DNA from: Saccoglossus kowalevskii
Taxonomy: Eukaryota > Hemichordata > Enteropneusta > Harrimaniidae
Length of the DNA stretch: 12,338 bases
Direction of reading: 5' to 3'
Assembly: GCF_000003605.2 (NCBI RefSeq)
Contig: NW_003134371.1
Coordinates: 37,600 to 49,937 of the forward strand
Shown: positions 1 through 7,996 of the stretch, in pieces
Numbering within the stretch: the first letter of the stretch is position 1
Layout: the number at the start of each line of letters is the position of its first letter
The notes under the pieces: generated by a model
What the model saw: only the letters and a program-made list of their open reading frames with translations
Told to the model about the DNA's origin: nothing
Database searches by the model: none
Translations under genes and position numbers: made by a program

Positions 1-291
1 TCTCTCAAAGTCCTCCCTGAGATTATTCAGCGTCATCTCCATCTCTGTCTGTGATGCTCTGAACAGCCTCTCTTTTTCATCAATCAATCGTTCCTTTGCG
101 TATGTCTCCTGCTGCATTTCTGCCTGTAATTCAATTAAACGTTCCTGAAGCGCCCTGTTTACCATTTCCTTCTCAGCCATGTCTTTCTCTAAGCTTAACA
201 CACGTCTGTTTCTCTGTTCTAGCTCCATTCTCGTACTCGCCAAATCCTTGCCAAGTCTTTCTTTCACTCCATCAAAAATCTCTTTCTTCTC
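1..291 (-). CDS. Coding exon, coiled-coil segment, open at the window edge
   Basis: The acceptor TTCCAACAG ends at 292. From 291 the frame is open for 97 codons to base 1, in phase with the preceding exon. The peptide starts EKKEIFDGVKERLGKDLAST and continues as uninterrupted coiled coil through KERLIDEKERLF to NNLREDFER. No donor or stop is visible inside, so the exon continues beyond the window and the C-terminus is unseen. I cannot assign this coil to a named family; long coils of this type also occur in centrosomal, rootlet and motor-adaptor proteins. Confidence 0.82.
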
Positions 292-682
292 CTGTTGGAA
301 TGTTTAAAAAGTTGTGTTTCAGATTTATAAAGTTATAAATGAACTAATAATCTGATGAAACTGTAGCAATATGAGATTATCATGAGAATATGCATTGTAT
401 GCATGACGGCAGTATTATGATAGTAATAGTTAAATCTTGTGCCAACCATGAATAGTATGTGTTGTATAAATCACATGTAGTTGTGAGAGGATATCAAACA
501 TGTCACACAGCAACAACTCAGGTGCTTTCACCCCTTTTTCACAAAAGAATCTAAAAATCAAGACCTGTATGACCTGTCAAAAAAAAACACATGCGCTATG
601 AAAATTGAACAATCACACAATTTTTCTATGGTGACTTCACTGACTTGTTGAAATGCAAGCTTTAAGGATACCCATATTTTAC
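292..682 (-). other. Intron (391 bp)
   Basis: AT-rich intron with a GTAAAA donor and a CAACAG acceptor, flanked by two phase-0 coiled-coil exons. I see no further exon or repeat in it, apart from short homopolymers such as a run of A near 580. Confidence 0.75.
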
Positions 683-808
683 CTGTAACTGTTTGTGTGA
701 TTCAGCTTGTAAAGCCTCTACATTAGCTTGCAGTGTAGCCACCTTGTCTGCCAGCTGTTGTCTTGCACACTCACTGTCTTCAAGTCTGTGTTTGGTATCC
801 TCCATTTC
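683..808 (-). CDS. Coding exon, coiled-coil segment shared with the putative short isoform
   Basis: 42 codons in phase 0 at both ends, between the acceptor GATTACAG (ending 809) and the donor GTAAAA (from 682). The peptide EMEDTKHRLEDSECARQQLA… to ESHKQLQ is a regular coiled coil. It fits in frame after both the exon ending at 4176 and the candidate alternative first exon ending at 1516, so it is the first common exon of two inferred transcripts. The donor lacks the usual G at position +5. Confidence 0.82.
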
Positions 809-1130
809 CTGTAATCATGCAAAATAAGATTCAGTTTTTGTTGTTTTTATTTAATTTTTGTGCCAGTCAACAGACATTGAATGTCAGTGTTGTCACTTCT
901 GGCTTTAGTCACTTTTTGGTTTTAGTGCAAGTGATTGTAGATACAATGAATTTGTCAACATTGTTATACATTTATCTTCTTAAATATGGCTATTTTAGTG
1001 TCATTCAGACCTGTTCAAACACTAACTTCATTACTGAATGAAATAATATTAAATACCAGGTAATCAAACCTTAAGACTCACTCGTATTTCCTTATGTAAT
1101 ATAAATATATTTTGAATATTTCAATTTAAC

Positions 1131-1133
<3 letters not shown>

Positions 1134-1211
<78 letters not shown>
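1134..1211. repeat. (AT)n microsatellite
   Basis: An uninterrupted run of about 39 alternating TA dinucleotides inside the long intron, between the candidate alternative first exon and the exon at 808. It is likely length-polymorphic and prone to assembly or polymerase slippage. Confidence 0.98.
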
Positions 1212-1213
<2 letters not shown>

Positions 1214-1402
1214 AGGAATGGCAAATTAAATAAGTTCATCAACAAAGTCAAGTTTAGTGTTAATAAAAAAACAATTACAAGATACAATCAACAGGTTGTT
1301 TTGAGTCACTGCTTCTTGTAACATTTTATTTTATGACCCTTTTTATCTTTTCCAAGGAATGAAATATTTGTTCATAAAATTATTATTATTATGACACACA
1401 GG

Positions 1403-1482
1403 CCACAGATATCAACACAACATATCTACAAACACACACACACATGCCTCAGATCACCACAACATATCTAAACACACACACC
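1403..1482. repeat. Imperfect tandem duplication with CA-rich tails
   Basis: Two related units, about 1403-1444 and 1447-1482. Each has a cagat…caacacaacatatct-like core (second copy caccacaacatatct) followed by an ACACACA run. A short (TTA)n run precedes them at about 1378-1391. Confidence 0.7.
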
Positions 1483-1515
1483 ATAATATTCTTCTAGAAA
1501 CTAATGAAAACTTAC

Positions 1516-1632
1516 CACAATGTACACAACCGAATTGTTAGGCATAAAGCCAGGAATCTTTTTCACCGTATTACTCATGTTAACACCAGTTCTTGCAAGT
1601 ACAATATCCCTACCACTCTCATGATCAGCCAT
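1516..1632 (-). CDS. Candidate alternative first coding exon (short isoform start)
   Basis: An ATG at 1632 in good context (AAAATGG) opens 39 codons, from MADHESGRDIVLARTGVN to NNSVVYIV. They end at a perfect donor, GTG|GTAAGT. The frame ends in phase 0, exactly what the acceptor at 808 needs. The upstream frame stays open only to a TGA about 31 codons before, with no other in-frame ATG. The peptide is not helical and matches no domain I know. Inference: an internal promoter makes a protein carrying only the coiled coil from 808 onward. Alternatives are a chance match, or the first exon of a nested gene on the same strand. Confidence 0.5.
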
Positions 1633-1802
1633 TTTAACACAAACAACGCAGCAGGTAATTTGCAGTTCCTTAAACGGTGGTGTCTGCCTGAATGCACTGT
1701 CTGAACAAGTGACAGTTAGTGCTCACTGATTCGTGAACTCCAAATATGTTTCAGTTGGTCCATGTTTCAGCTTGTGCGTATGTTTATTTACGACACAGGT
1801 TG

Positions 1803-1808
1803 TTTATA
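1803..1808 (-). promoter_or_regulatory. TATA-like box upstream of the candidate alternative first exon
   Basis: TATAAA on the minus strand lies about 170 bases before the ATG at 1632. If used, initiation would fall near 1775 with a leader of about 145 bases. That leader would contain a short upstream reading frame, ATG at 1763, encoding MDQLKHIWSSRISEH before a stop, out of frame with the main start. TATA-like words are common in this AT-rich intron, so this is only suggestive. Confidence 0.2.
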
Positions 1809-3010
1809 AGCTTTTGTAGTCATTAGACTTAAGTCCAAGGGGATTACAATGGTACTTCACTATATCAAAGTAAACAAACCTTAGAAAGAACTGAATGACA
1901 GTCTTTTTTTTATTAGAAACCTTTTATTCAATGAAAAAAAGTATATGAATTGTTTATAAACACATAGGACAATGCGAGTGATTTTCACTGGCATAAAAAA
2001 ATTATATAGAGTTTATATATTTTTATGGTTTTGATTTTATCTGTATTATTAAAACTTGCCAGTGTTTGATAGTAGATCAGTAACTCTGTTTAACCATAGC
2101 TTTTTTTGTATCCAATAAAGATAGATACTTGAATGCTACAAATCTACTATAGCATGTACAAACAAGTCTTGGACAAACCAAAGGTCCACATACTAGTAGT
2201 TTATATGGCTATAGTGTACTGGTAAGCGCTATATTTAAAATAATGAATTTACTAAGAATATTTAATTGTTGGTCCATTGCAAAGACGTATTTTCCTCATC
2301 TCTTGAGTTTTTAAATTAAAATTTTTTGTTTAAAGTAGCACTTGTTTGCAAGAAAAGGCAAGGTCACAGTACAGTAATAAACGAGTCAAAGAGATGGGAT
2401 TCAAACTGCGAAGATAATTTTGTTTGTCTGCTGCCTAATATAATAATTAACCTCTCTCGCACACTCAAATGTCTGATGTAAACTAATCATGTTCTTAACA
2501 TAGCGTGACCTGGAATGCTGACATACCACCCCGGCAATTTGATGATAGAAAATGTCAAATCAGTTCACCAGGTCAGAAATGAAAGACAGAAAACATTACT
2601 AAATGACCAATCACATATCAAGTCATAGAAATGTTAATTCTGCTTTTTATAAAAGAAAAAACAACTGTTAAAAGAACCTAATTTTAGCTAATTGAGAGGA
2701 CCATGCATGTATTAAGTTACTTTGAGGTTCTTAACAACTTAACATACCATATGTAATGAAATCTAGTGAGGTATGTAACACAATTACCCCTCATTAGCAT
2801 AACAAAGAAGTTAGCTACAGTCTATCAAAAGCGCAGGTATTATATGCTAAAAGTAAGTTAATGCTTCAATAAATGACACAAGACACAAGGTTTTGGCAAA
2901 AGTGGAAGGGGGAGCGAATTGCAGACGCAGGCGTCGCAGCGAACAGCTCCATGATGCGACTCGCCTGTGAATTGTATTTCATGACAATGACTTGGATACC
3001 TGCAAAAACT

Positions 3011-3037
3011 AATTTACTGTAAAGGTTACAGTTAATT
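3011..3037. repeat. Short inverted repeat (hairpin)
   Basis: AATTTACTGTAA and TTACAGTTAATT flank a three-base centre and pair with one mismatch. The ACTGTAA word resembles the outer end of the fold-back element starting 27 bp away, so this may be a remnant of a related element. Confidence 0.55.
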
Positions 3038-3063
3038 TTCTTTCAACCTTAATTCAAATTAAA

Positions 3064-3275
3064 TACTGTGGAATACATTATTTTAGCTGGAATTAATTTT
3101 CGCTGAAAAAGCTTTTTGGGTGTTTTGTATGGAATTCATTTTCACTGATTTTTGATGAGTTGAATGTGAAATATAGGAAAAAAAGTATATTCGCTGGATT
3201 TTATTTTCACGGAATCATCCCTTCATCGAAAATAGCGAAAATAAATTCCAAGCAAAAATAAAGTATTCTACAGTA
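3064..3275. mobile_element. Fold-back / MITE-like element with about 40-bp terminal inverted repeats
   Basis: The left end begins TACTGTGGAATACATTATTT. The right end, read on the other strand, begins TACTGTAGAATACTTTATTT. The match continues inward for about 40 bp with few changes. Inside, the motif ggaattNattttcRctga occurs three times in the same direction (3089-3106, 3131-3148, and a looser copy at 3196-3213), with the reverse form near the right end. At about 212 bp and with no coding capacity, it fits a non-autonomous fold-back element. Similar AT-rich fold-back repeats are common in mollusc genomes (remembered). Confidence 0.75.
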
Positions 3276-4175
3276 AAAGAACTCCTTTGTCAGGTGCAGA
3301 TCCTACCAATACTAGGCATAACTTTTTAAATTTTTTTTGCTAAGTTTTTGATCTGTAAATAAGTTTTAAAATCATATTAAATCAGTATTGTGGATCAGTA
3401 AACCATGATTAAATTATAAATTACCTTAAGAGAAAAACTAAAACCAAATCATAACAGAAGGTTGCTACTATAAGGTAAAACTAATCATAAGATTTACATC
3501 ATGACTGTCTAGACTACGCTCTTGTTCCTACTAAAGTTAATTTTTTAAACAATTTTTCTATACACAAGAGTGGCTCAGTATTTTGCACATCCTTTTTTAT
3601 TTTTCCTACTTGAATAAGTTTAATAAATCTCTTCAAAGAACTCCAGGAAACAAAGGTTGATTATTTATAATTCAACAACCTCTCACTCGAAATGCTCTTA
3701 TATACAAGAAATCACTCACGTTAATTCCAACCATTTTACTGAACTCAAAATACCTCTCATGTGAAATGTGTTCTCACAAACATCTTGTTATTGCTACCGA
3801 CACTGACAAAATAATGTGAGAATACGATATCCCAGAGAGCAGGTGACGAAATGGACAATGAACAGAATCTCTTGTTGAAGTTGGTTATAATTTTCTCATA
3901 TACACATGAATGACTAGGTAATTAAAACAGGTCAACATCCCGTACACATCAAATCACACACAAATCACTCTATTCTACTAAAAATCTCAAATATTACTCA
4001 TTCAATTTTTAAACACCATATAATACCCACAATGCAACACATGTGTAAGCTATGAGGTGATTCGTCACCTTCTCAATGATCAAAATGAGCCAATCAATGC
4101 AAGGCAGATAGAATGATGAATTGTGGTCAAGTAACATACATAAACATGTAAAATTTGTTGGTTCTGTAAACCTAC

Positions 4176-4346
4176 CTCTTGCATCGCGTCTACTTTTGCT
4201 CGATTCTTTTTTTGTTCATTAAAGAGCTCCTCCTTTGTAGCACTCAATTGTCTTTCAAGTTCAGATCTCTCTAGACGTGACATCTCTGCTTCTCCATTTC
4301 TCACTCTGGTTCTCAGGTCGTCTCTCTCTTTCACAATGGACAAAAT
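4176..4346 (-). CDS. Coding exon, coiled-coil segment
   Basis: 57 codons in phase 0 at both ends. The acceptor CTGCTGCAG ends at 4347 and the donor GTAGGT starts at 4175. The peptide runs from ILSIVKERDDLRTRV through MSRLERSELERQL to NRAKVDAMQE. It is rich in Glu, Arg, Lys and Leu with clear heptad spacing and no Pro or Cys, so it is a continuous coiled coil. The symmetric 171-bp length allows frame-preserving skipping. The next recognised exon is 3.37 kb away, across an intron with a likely alternative first exon. Confidence 0.85.
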
Positions 4347-4928
4347 CTGCAGCAGATGGAATACAAACAAAATTGTGCATGTGTATTTATAAGCAAGCTT
4401 GCAATGCATGCAAAGCAATTAAGGTAGAGATGCAGTTTACCTGACAGGTTTCCTAAATCTTGCTAAGCATTCAAAAGAGAATGTTTGCACTTGTTATATA
4501 CATTTTAAAATCGTCTTTTGAGTATGTTCCACTATTCACAATTCTACACAATTTTAACAGCCTATAGCCAAGACTGTTTGGATAACAAAAAGCAAAAAAA
4601 AAAAAAATTTCACTCTCAAGTGCCCACGAACCTGCATCTCTACCGTAAAACATGATACAATCTTTGTCAAATAAGAACAAATCTTCAATTATTTTAGTTT
4701 GCTTTGTGTATTCTTCAAACCAAGCAATGCTGACAATCAGCAATCAGTAGTTGAAATTTTAGTAACAAGGTTACATAATTTGGCAACACAAAAAAAAATT
4801 AACAAGGGCAATATTAACAAAACATTAAATATCATGCAATGGAATGGACTATTCCAGTATAAAATAGGGAATGTCACAGGTATATAGCAGTTGTTGAGAT
4901 GAGGGACATGCAGTGTAATATCCCGTAC
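4347..4928 (-). other. Intron (582 bp)
   Basis: Intron from the GTACGG donor to the GCTGCAG acceptor. It contains an A14 run on the plus strand near 4595-4608. Open frames inside it carry no coding-like composition, and I see no repeat element. Confidence 0.75.
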
Positions 4929-5121
4929 CTCAGCAGCTGTCATCCCTGTGTCATCCGGTTTTGGTTTGGCTTTCTCTTTTTGTTGTTGCTGAGCTCTGAA
5001 ATTTTCTTTTTGTTGTTGCTGGGCTCTTATGGTTTGTTTTCTGTTTGCAATATCCTCTTCCATGTCCTTCAGCTCACGCCTGGCTTGATCACGCTGAAAC
5101 TCAAGCACCATACATTCAGAT
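4929..5121 (-). CDS. Coding exon, coiled coil with duplicated Gln-rich decapeptide
   Basis: The acceptor TTTTTCAG ends at 5122 and the donor GTACGG starts at 4928. The first base completes the Lys codon, then 64 codons end in phase 0. The coiled-coil part (SECMVLEFQRDQARRELKDM…) runs into two copies of RAQQQQKE(N/K) at 5027-4998 and 4997-4968, then a Pro-containing break (KAKPKPDDTG). The 30-bp duplication inserts ten residues, which is not a whole number of heptads, and the Pro stretch would end the helix. The exon therefore probably carries a hinge between two coiled-coil blocks. Confidence 0.85.
4968..5027 (-). repeat. 30-bp tandem duplication inside a coiled-coil exon
   Basis: Two adjacent 30-bp units each encode RAQQQQKE plus two residues (NF, then KA). 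They are nearly identical in DNA over the first 24 bases, including the CAACAACAA tract, so the duplication is recent or maintained by slippage. Confidence 0.9.
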
Positions 5122-5738
5122 CTGAAAAATAAGAAAATATAATTAAAATCTGACGTTCTAAGCATCGATGATATTTTTACAATTATGTTACAGCGAACTT
5201 TGGTTACGCTGCATAATATTTGATACGAGACCCGTGCGACAAATACAAAGCATGTAAAATACATTGTTCAAACACAGATGTGAAACTTTTTGAAATCATG
5301 TTTTAAACATGCATTTTATCTAGTATTGGACACTAGCATAATCATGTAACCAGTTTACTGCATTCAACCCGAGGACGCTAGACCAATTCAAGGCAGCTAT
5401 AGCACATAATGCTCACTGAGGTACTTTGTGAATGTAAGTATATTTTACTTAAATTTTCATAGATTTTTTTTGTCAAGAAGTCACAATGACTCCATGGTTA
5501 ATCCCCCCAAACATTTCTGGTGATGGGAACTACATTTGTATATAATGATTTTGTGGTATCAAATACATACAGGAGAAAATGATGGGATTTATACTACACA
5601 TATGCAAATAGCACCTACAAGGATGGGAAATAAACTTTTGGACAACTATATACATAAATTAAAAAAATAAATAAAAAATGCAATTTGTCCCTTTATTTAA
5701 CCACTTAATATCTTTTTATATGCAGATAATAATCTTAC
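5122..5738 (-). other. Intron (617 bp)
   Basis: Intron with a GTAAGA donor and a TTTTTCAG acceptor. It is AT-rich. The patch near 5340-5400 (minus strand TGGTCTAGCG then CGGGTTGAAT) faintly recalls the A and B boxes of a tRNA-derived SINE, but is too degraded to call. Otherwise I see nothing. Confidence 0.72.
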
Positions 5739-5851
5739 TTTAGATTTTCTGTTTTCTGTAAAAGACCATGAGTTGATTTCTCAGCATTTTTTGCATCTGA
5801 TCGGTTTCGCTTCAACGCTTCTTGTACGACTCTAAGCTCCTTCAGGGCAAT
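5739..5851 (-). CDS. Coding exon, coiled-coil segment
   Basis: The acceptor CATCACAG ends at 5852 and the donor GTAAGA starts at 5738. 37 codons enter in phase 0 and leave two bases (AA), which the next exon completes as Lys. The peptide (IALKELRVVQEALKRN… to KTENL) is strongly helical, with hydrophobic residues at 3–4 spacing and alternating charges, typical of a coiled coil. The exon is not symmetric alone, but together with the following 193-bp exon it makes 306 bp, so the pair could be skipped in frame. Confidence 0.82.
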
Positions 5852-6061
5852 CTGTGATGGAGAACGAACATAGATGCAATAATGCAACAACGCAATACAA
5901 TACAATATACGAGACAGTAAAAATTACAAAATTTTGTAGCAGTGGGAATTTCTCACAATCTCACAAGTCTTTCCCCAAATTTTAAGTTCACCATTGAACA
6001 GTTTGACATAGATCATTTTTCACAGGAACAAACTGGAGGAAGTACATCATATATGTTCTAC

Positions 6062-6139
6062 CTGTTTTCTGGCACTAGCATCCCGAACACCGCTTTCCAA
6101 ATCATGCAGTCTGCTTTCCATACCAGAGTCGTCATCAAG
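6062..6139 (-). CDS. Coding exon, start of the coiled coil
   Basis: 26 codons in phase 0 at both ends, between the acceptor CCTAG (ending 6140) and the donor GTAGAA (from 6061). The peptide starts LDDDSGMESRLHDLES and ends with a basic ARKQ. It is acidic, then helical with Leu at heptad-like spacing, so it looks like the first turns of the coiled coil that fills the remaining exons. The exon is symmetric (78 bp) and could be skipped without a frameshift. No catalytic domain is visible. Confidence 0.8.
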
Positions 6140-6962
6140 CTAGGAAAAAAAGACAGCACTATTCATTTAATTTCAGAAATGAAAAAAATGAATTTTTCCT
6201 TGACAGGTGATTCACTGAATGTAATACATTATGTCCAAATCTTTATCACAGTCACAATCAAAGATTTTTCGTCAGTAACTTTAAAAACAAAAAAACAAAA
6301 AAAATTCTTAATCTTGACATTGAGGGCAGTCAAATACCCAACATAAAAACTGATGAAATGAAATGAAATTTTTGAATACCGGTAACAATGACCAATATAC
6401 ATGATTTTTTCTTTATTTTTCTGATACAATATGGCTTTAAATTACAATTTAATTGTTTAACATATTTATAGTATTTTAATTGGTATGATTATAAACAGGA
6501 GATTTACAATTACACACTTTTATCAATTGACAACCACTATTAGATAGAAACTTTAAATTCTACATCTTTTTACTGTGCATGGGGTAAATTAGTTTTCCTG
6601 GTAACACCCATTGAAGAGTACTAGGTGTATTTCCATTTCTTTAATGATTTATCACTTTATGGTAAACCATATGTAAGACACCACTACGTCAATAGCGTCA
6701 TGCAAAGTGTATCAGATTATCAATTACATTGTACACCATACTTCTTTTCAGAGATATTTAATGTATTAATTAGAATGTGTAAAGCATGACTGTCAGGTTA
6801 AAGAGTTGCTGCTATTTCATCTTGATTGGATTGGATTGGATAATTTAGTTACCGTGGGTGATAGGTATGATGGACAATGTCTTTTGTGGATAAAAGATCA
6901 CTTTTGGCCATATATTCAAGATACTGATAATAAAATACAGAAATAGTGATTTTAAAACTTAC
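6140..6962 (-). other. Intron (823 bp)
   Basis: Intron from a perfect GTAAGT donor to the CCTAG acceptor. It is AT-rich with A/T homopolymers and a short pentanucleotide run (gattg ×3) at about 6823-6839. No exon candidate is seen. Confidence 0.75.
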
Positions 6963-7164
6963 AAGATCATCAAGATTGGAGTGTCCCAATGAAACATTGG
7001 GCATACTGACAGATAGAGACCGTGGTGACATCATCTGTGTTTTCTTTCTTCTATTTATCAATGCTTCTACCTTATCCACAAGGCTTCCATCCATATCATC
7101 CTCATCGTACCTTCCACCATTTGTAAACGATCCATTAAATAACTGTGTTCCAGCGTAATGTGCT
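6963..7164 (-). CDS. Coding exon with RSLSVSMPNVS segment
   Basis: The acceptor TTTTCATAG ends at 7165 and a perfect donor GTAAGT starts at 6962. The first base completes the AG left by the 3.7-kb exon as an Arg codon, then 67 codons follow. The peptide starts AHYAGTQLFNGS, passes through an acidic RYDEDDMDG patch and a basic NRRKK patch, and ends GHSNLDDL. The piece RSLSVSMPNVS resembles RTLSTHSVPNIS of vertebrate ITPRID2 (remembered), which also lies just before that protein's coiled coil. This supports the family call independently of the motif in the large exon. The Ser residues after the basic patch are plausible basophilic-kinase sites. The exon ends in phase 0. Confidence 0.85.
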
Positions 7165-7996
7165 CTATGAAAACAATATCAATATCATTATTAATAATTA
7201 AAAAAAAAATTATATTAATTGATAATTAATTTTCAATTATGTGTTAAACCCAAAATGGCAGTCATTTTAGTTAACAATCGATGAAATCCGAGATCTCCGA
7301 ATTGAAACAAGACGTTGACCCCAATTTATTTTGCTATTATTAGTGAAATATAGTACCGGTAATATGAAAACTTAGAAAATCAGGCGTCATTCTACTGTAA
7401 TGTGGATTTTCACAAAATTTCTGCCAGTTATTAAATATTAATTCAGTTATTTCAATTTTCATTTGGCAGATAAACAAGATAATAATGAGTTCAGTCAGCA
7501 TTGAAATTATGTAATACAGATATATGTGAAAAGAATACACTGTGAAGATGTACAGTAATATGAATAAGAAAGCATGCACATCACACATCATGCTATGAAA
7601 CACACACATGTATACTACAAACAAAAAAACAATACAGAACACATCAAATTATTCATCATTGCTGACGACATTCAACATAACCGTAGCTGTAGATCATTCC
7701 AGTGTTGTCCTTTAAATTGAAGATCATTTGCAAAAAACAGCATTATATACACTTTACATTCACAGTAATGACCACACAAAAAACTATATGTACAAGGTCA
7801 ACATGCTTAATGAAATGTCACAACTAATATTAAATTAATATACAATAATGCACAAATAAAACTGATATCACAAGACCAAATACTACCATTTTTATTCAAG
7901 TGAAATTTATAAAATAAAATGAAGCATGCAACTAACCACTTTTATGGTGCAATGAAACCATCTATTTTTTTTTAAGTTCAAACATTCAGTTTCTAC
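7165..7996 (-). other. Intron (832 bp)
   Basis: Intron from the GTAGAA donor of the large exon to the TTTTCATAG acceptor. It is very AT-rich, with an A/T-rich partly self-complementary stretch at about 7185-7240. An open frame on the minus strand at 7340-7642 is hydrophobic low-complexity sequence with no splice support, so I treat it as chance. Confidence 0.72.

Larger units (their letters stand above)
809..4175 (-). other. Long intron (3.37 kb) hosting a candidate alternative start and repeats
   Basis: The intron runs from the GTAGGT donor at 4175 to the GATTACAG acceptor at 809. It contains the candidate alternative first exon (1632-1516), the AT microsatellite, a CA-rich imperfect duplication, a GC-rich patch and a fold-back element. 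The stretches 1810-2900 and 3290-4170 are AT-rich, and I find no exon-like reading frame with paired splice sites there. A small unnoticed cassette exon cannot be excluded. Confidence 0.65.

Noticed and set aside
1504-1704. 66-codon plus-strand frame
   Set aside because: It is antisense to the candidate alternative first exon, with no splice sites or domain signal.
2390-2480. Possible tRNA-derived SINE on the minus strand (AGTTTGAATCCC resembling a B box)
   Set aside because: There is only a single degenerate box. No convincing A box, tail or target duplication is visible.
2875-2953. Short minus-strand frame starting MELFAATPASAIRSPF
   Set aside because: It has fewer than 30 codons and no donor, and its GC-rich start coincides with an inverted-repeat patch that is more likely non-coding.
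4471-4743. 90-codon minus-strand frame in an intron
   Set aside because: It runs through a poly-A tract read as poly-Phe and has no coding character.
5340-5405. tRNA-like fragment on the minus strand (TGGTCTAGCG then CGGGTTGAAT)
   Set aside because: The box spacing is far too short for a tRNA and the arms do not pair. At best it is a worn SINE remnant.
5942-6346. 134-codon plus-strand frame
   Set aside because: It overlaps the well-supported minus-strand exon 6062-6139, and its remainder is intron with A/T runs.
7340-7642. 100-codon minus-strand frame in an intron
   Set aside because: It is hydrophobic, Tyr/Ile/Phe-rich as expected of AT-rich sequence, with no paired splice sites and not needed by the exon phases.
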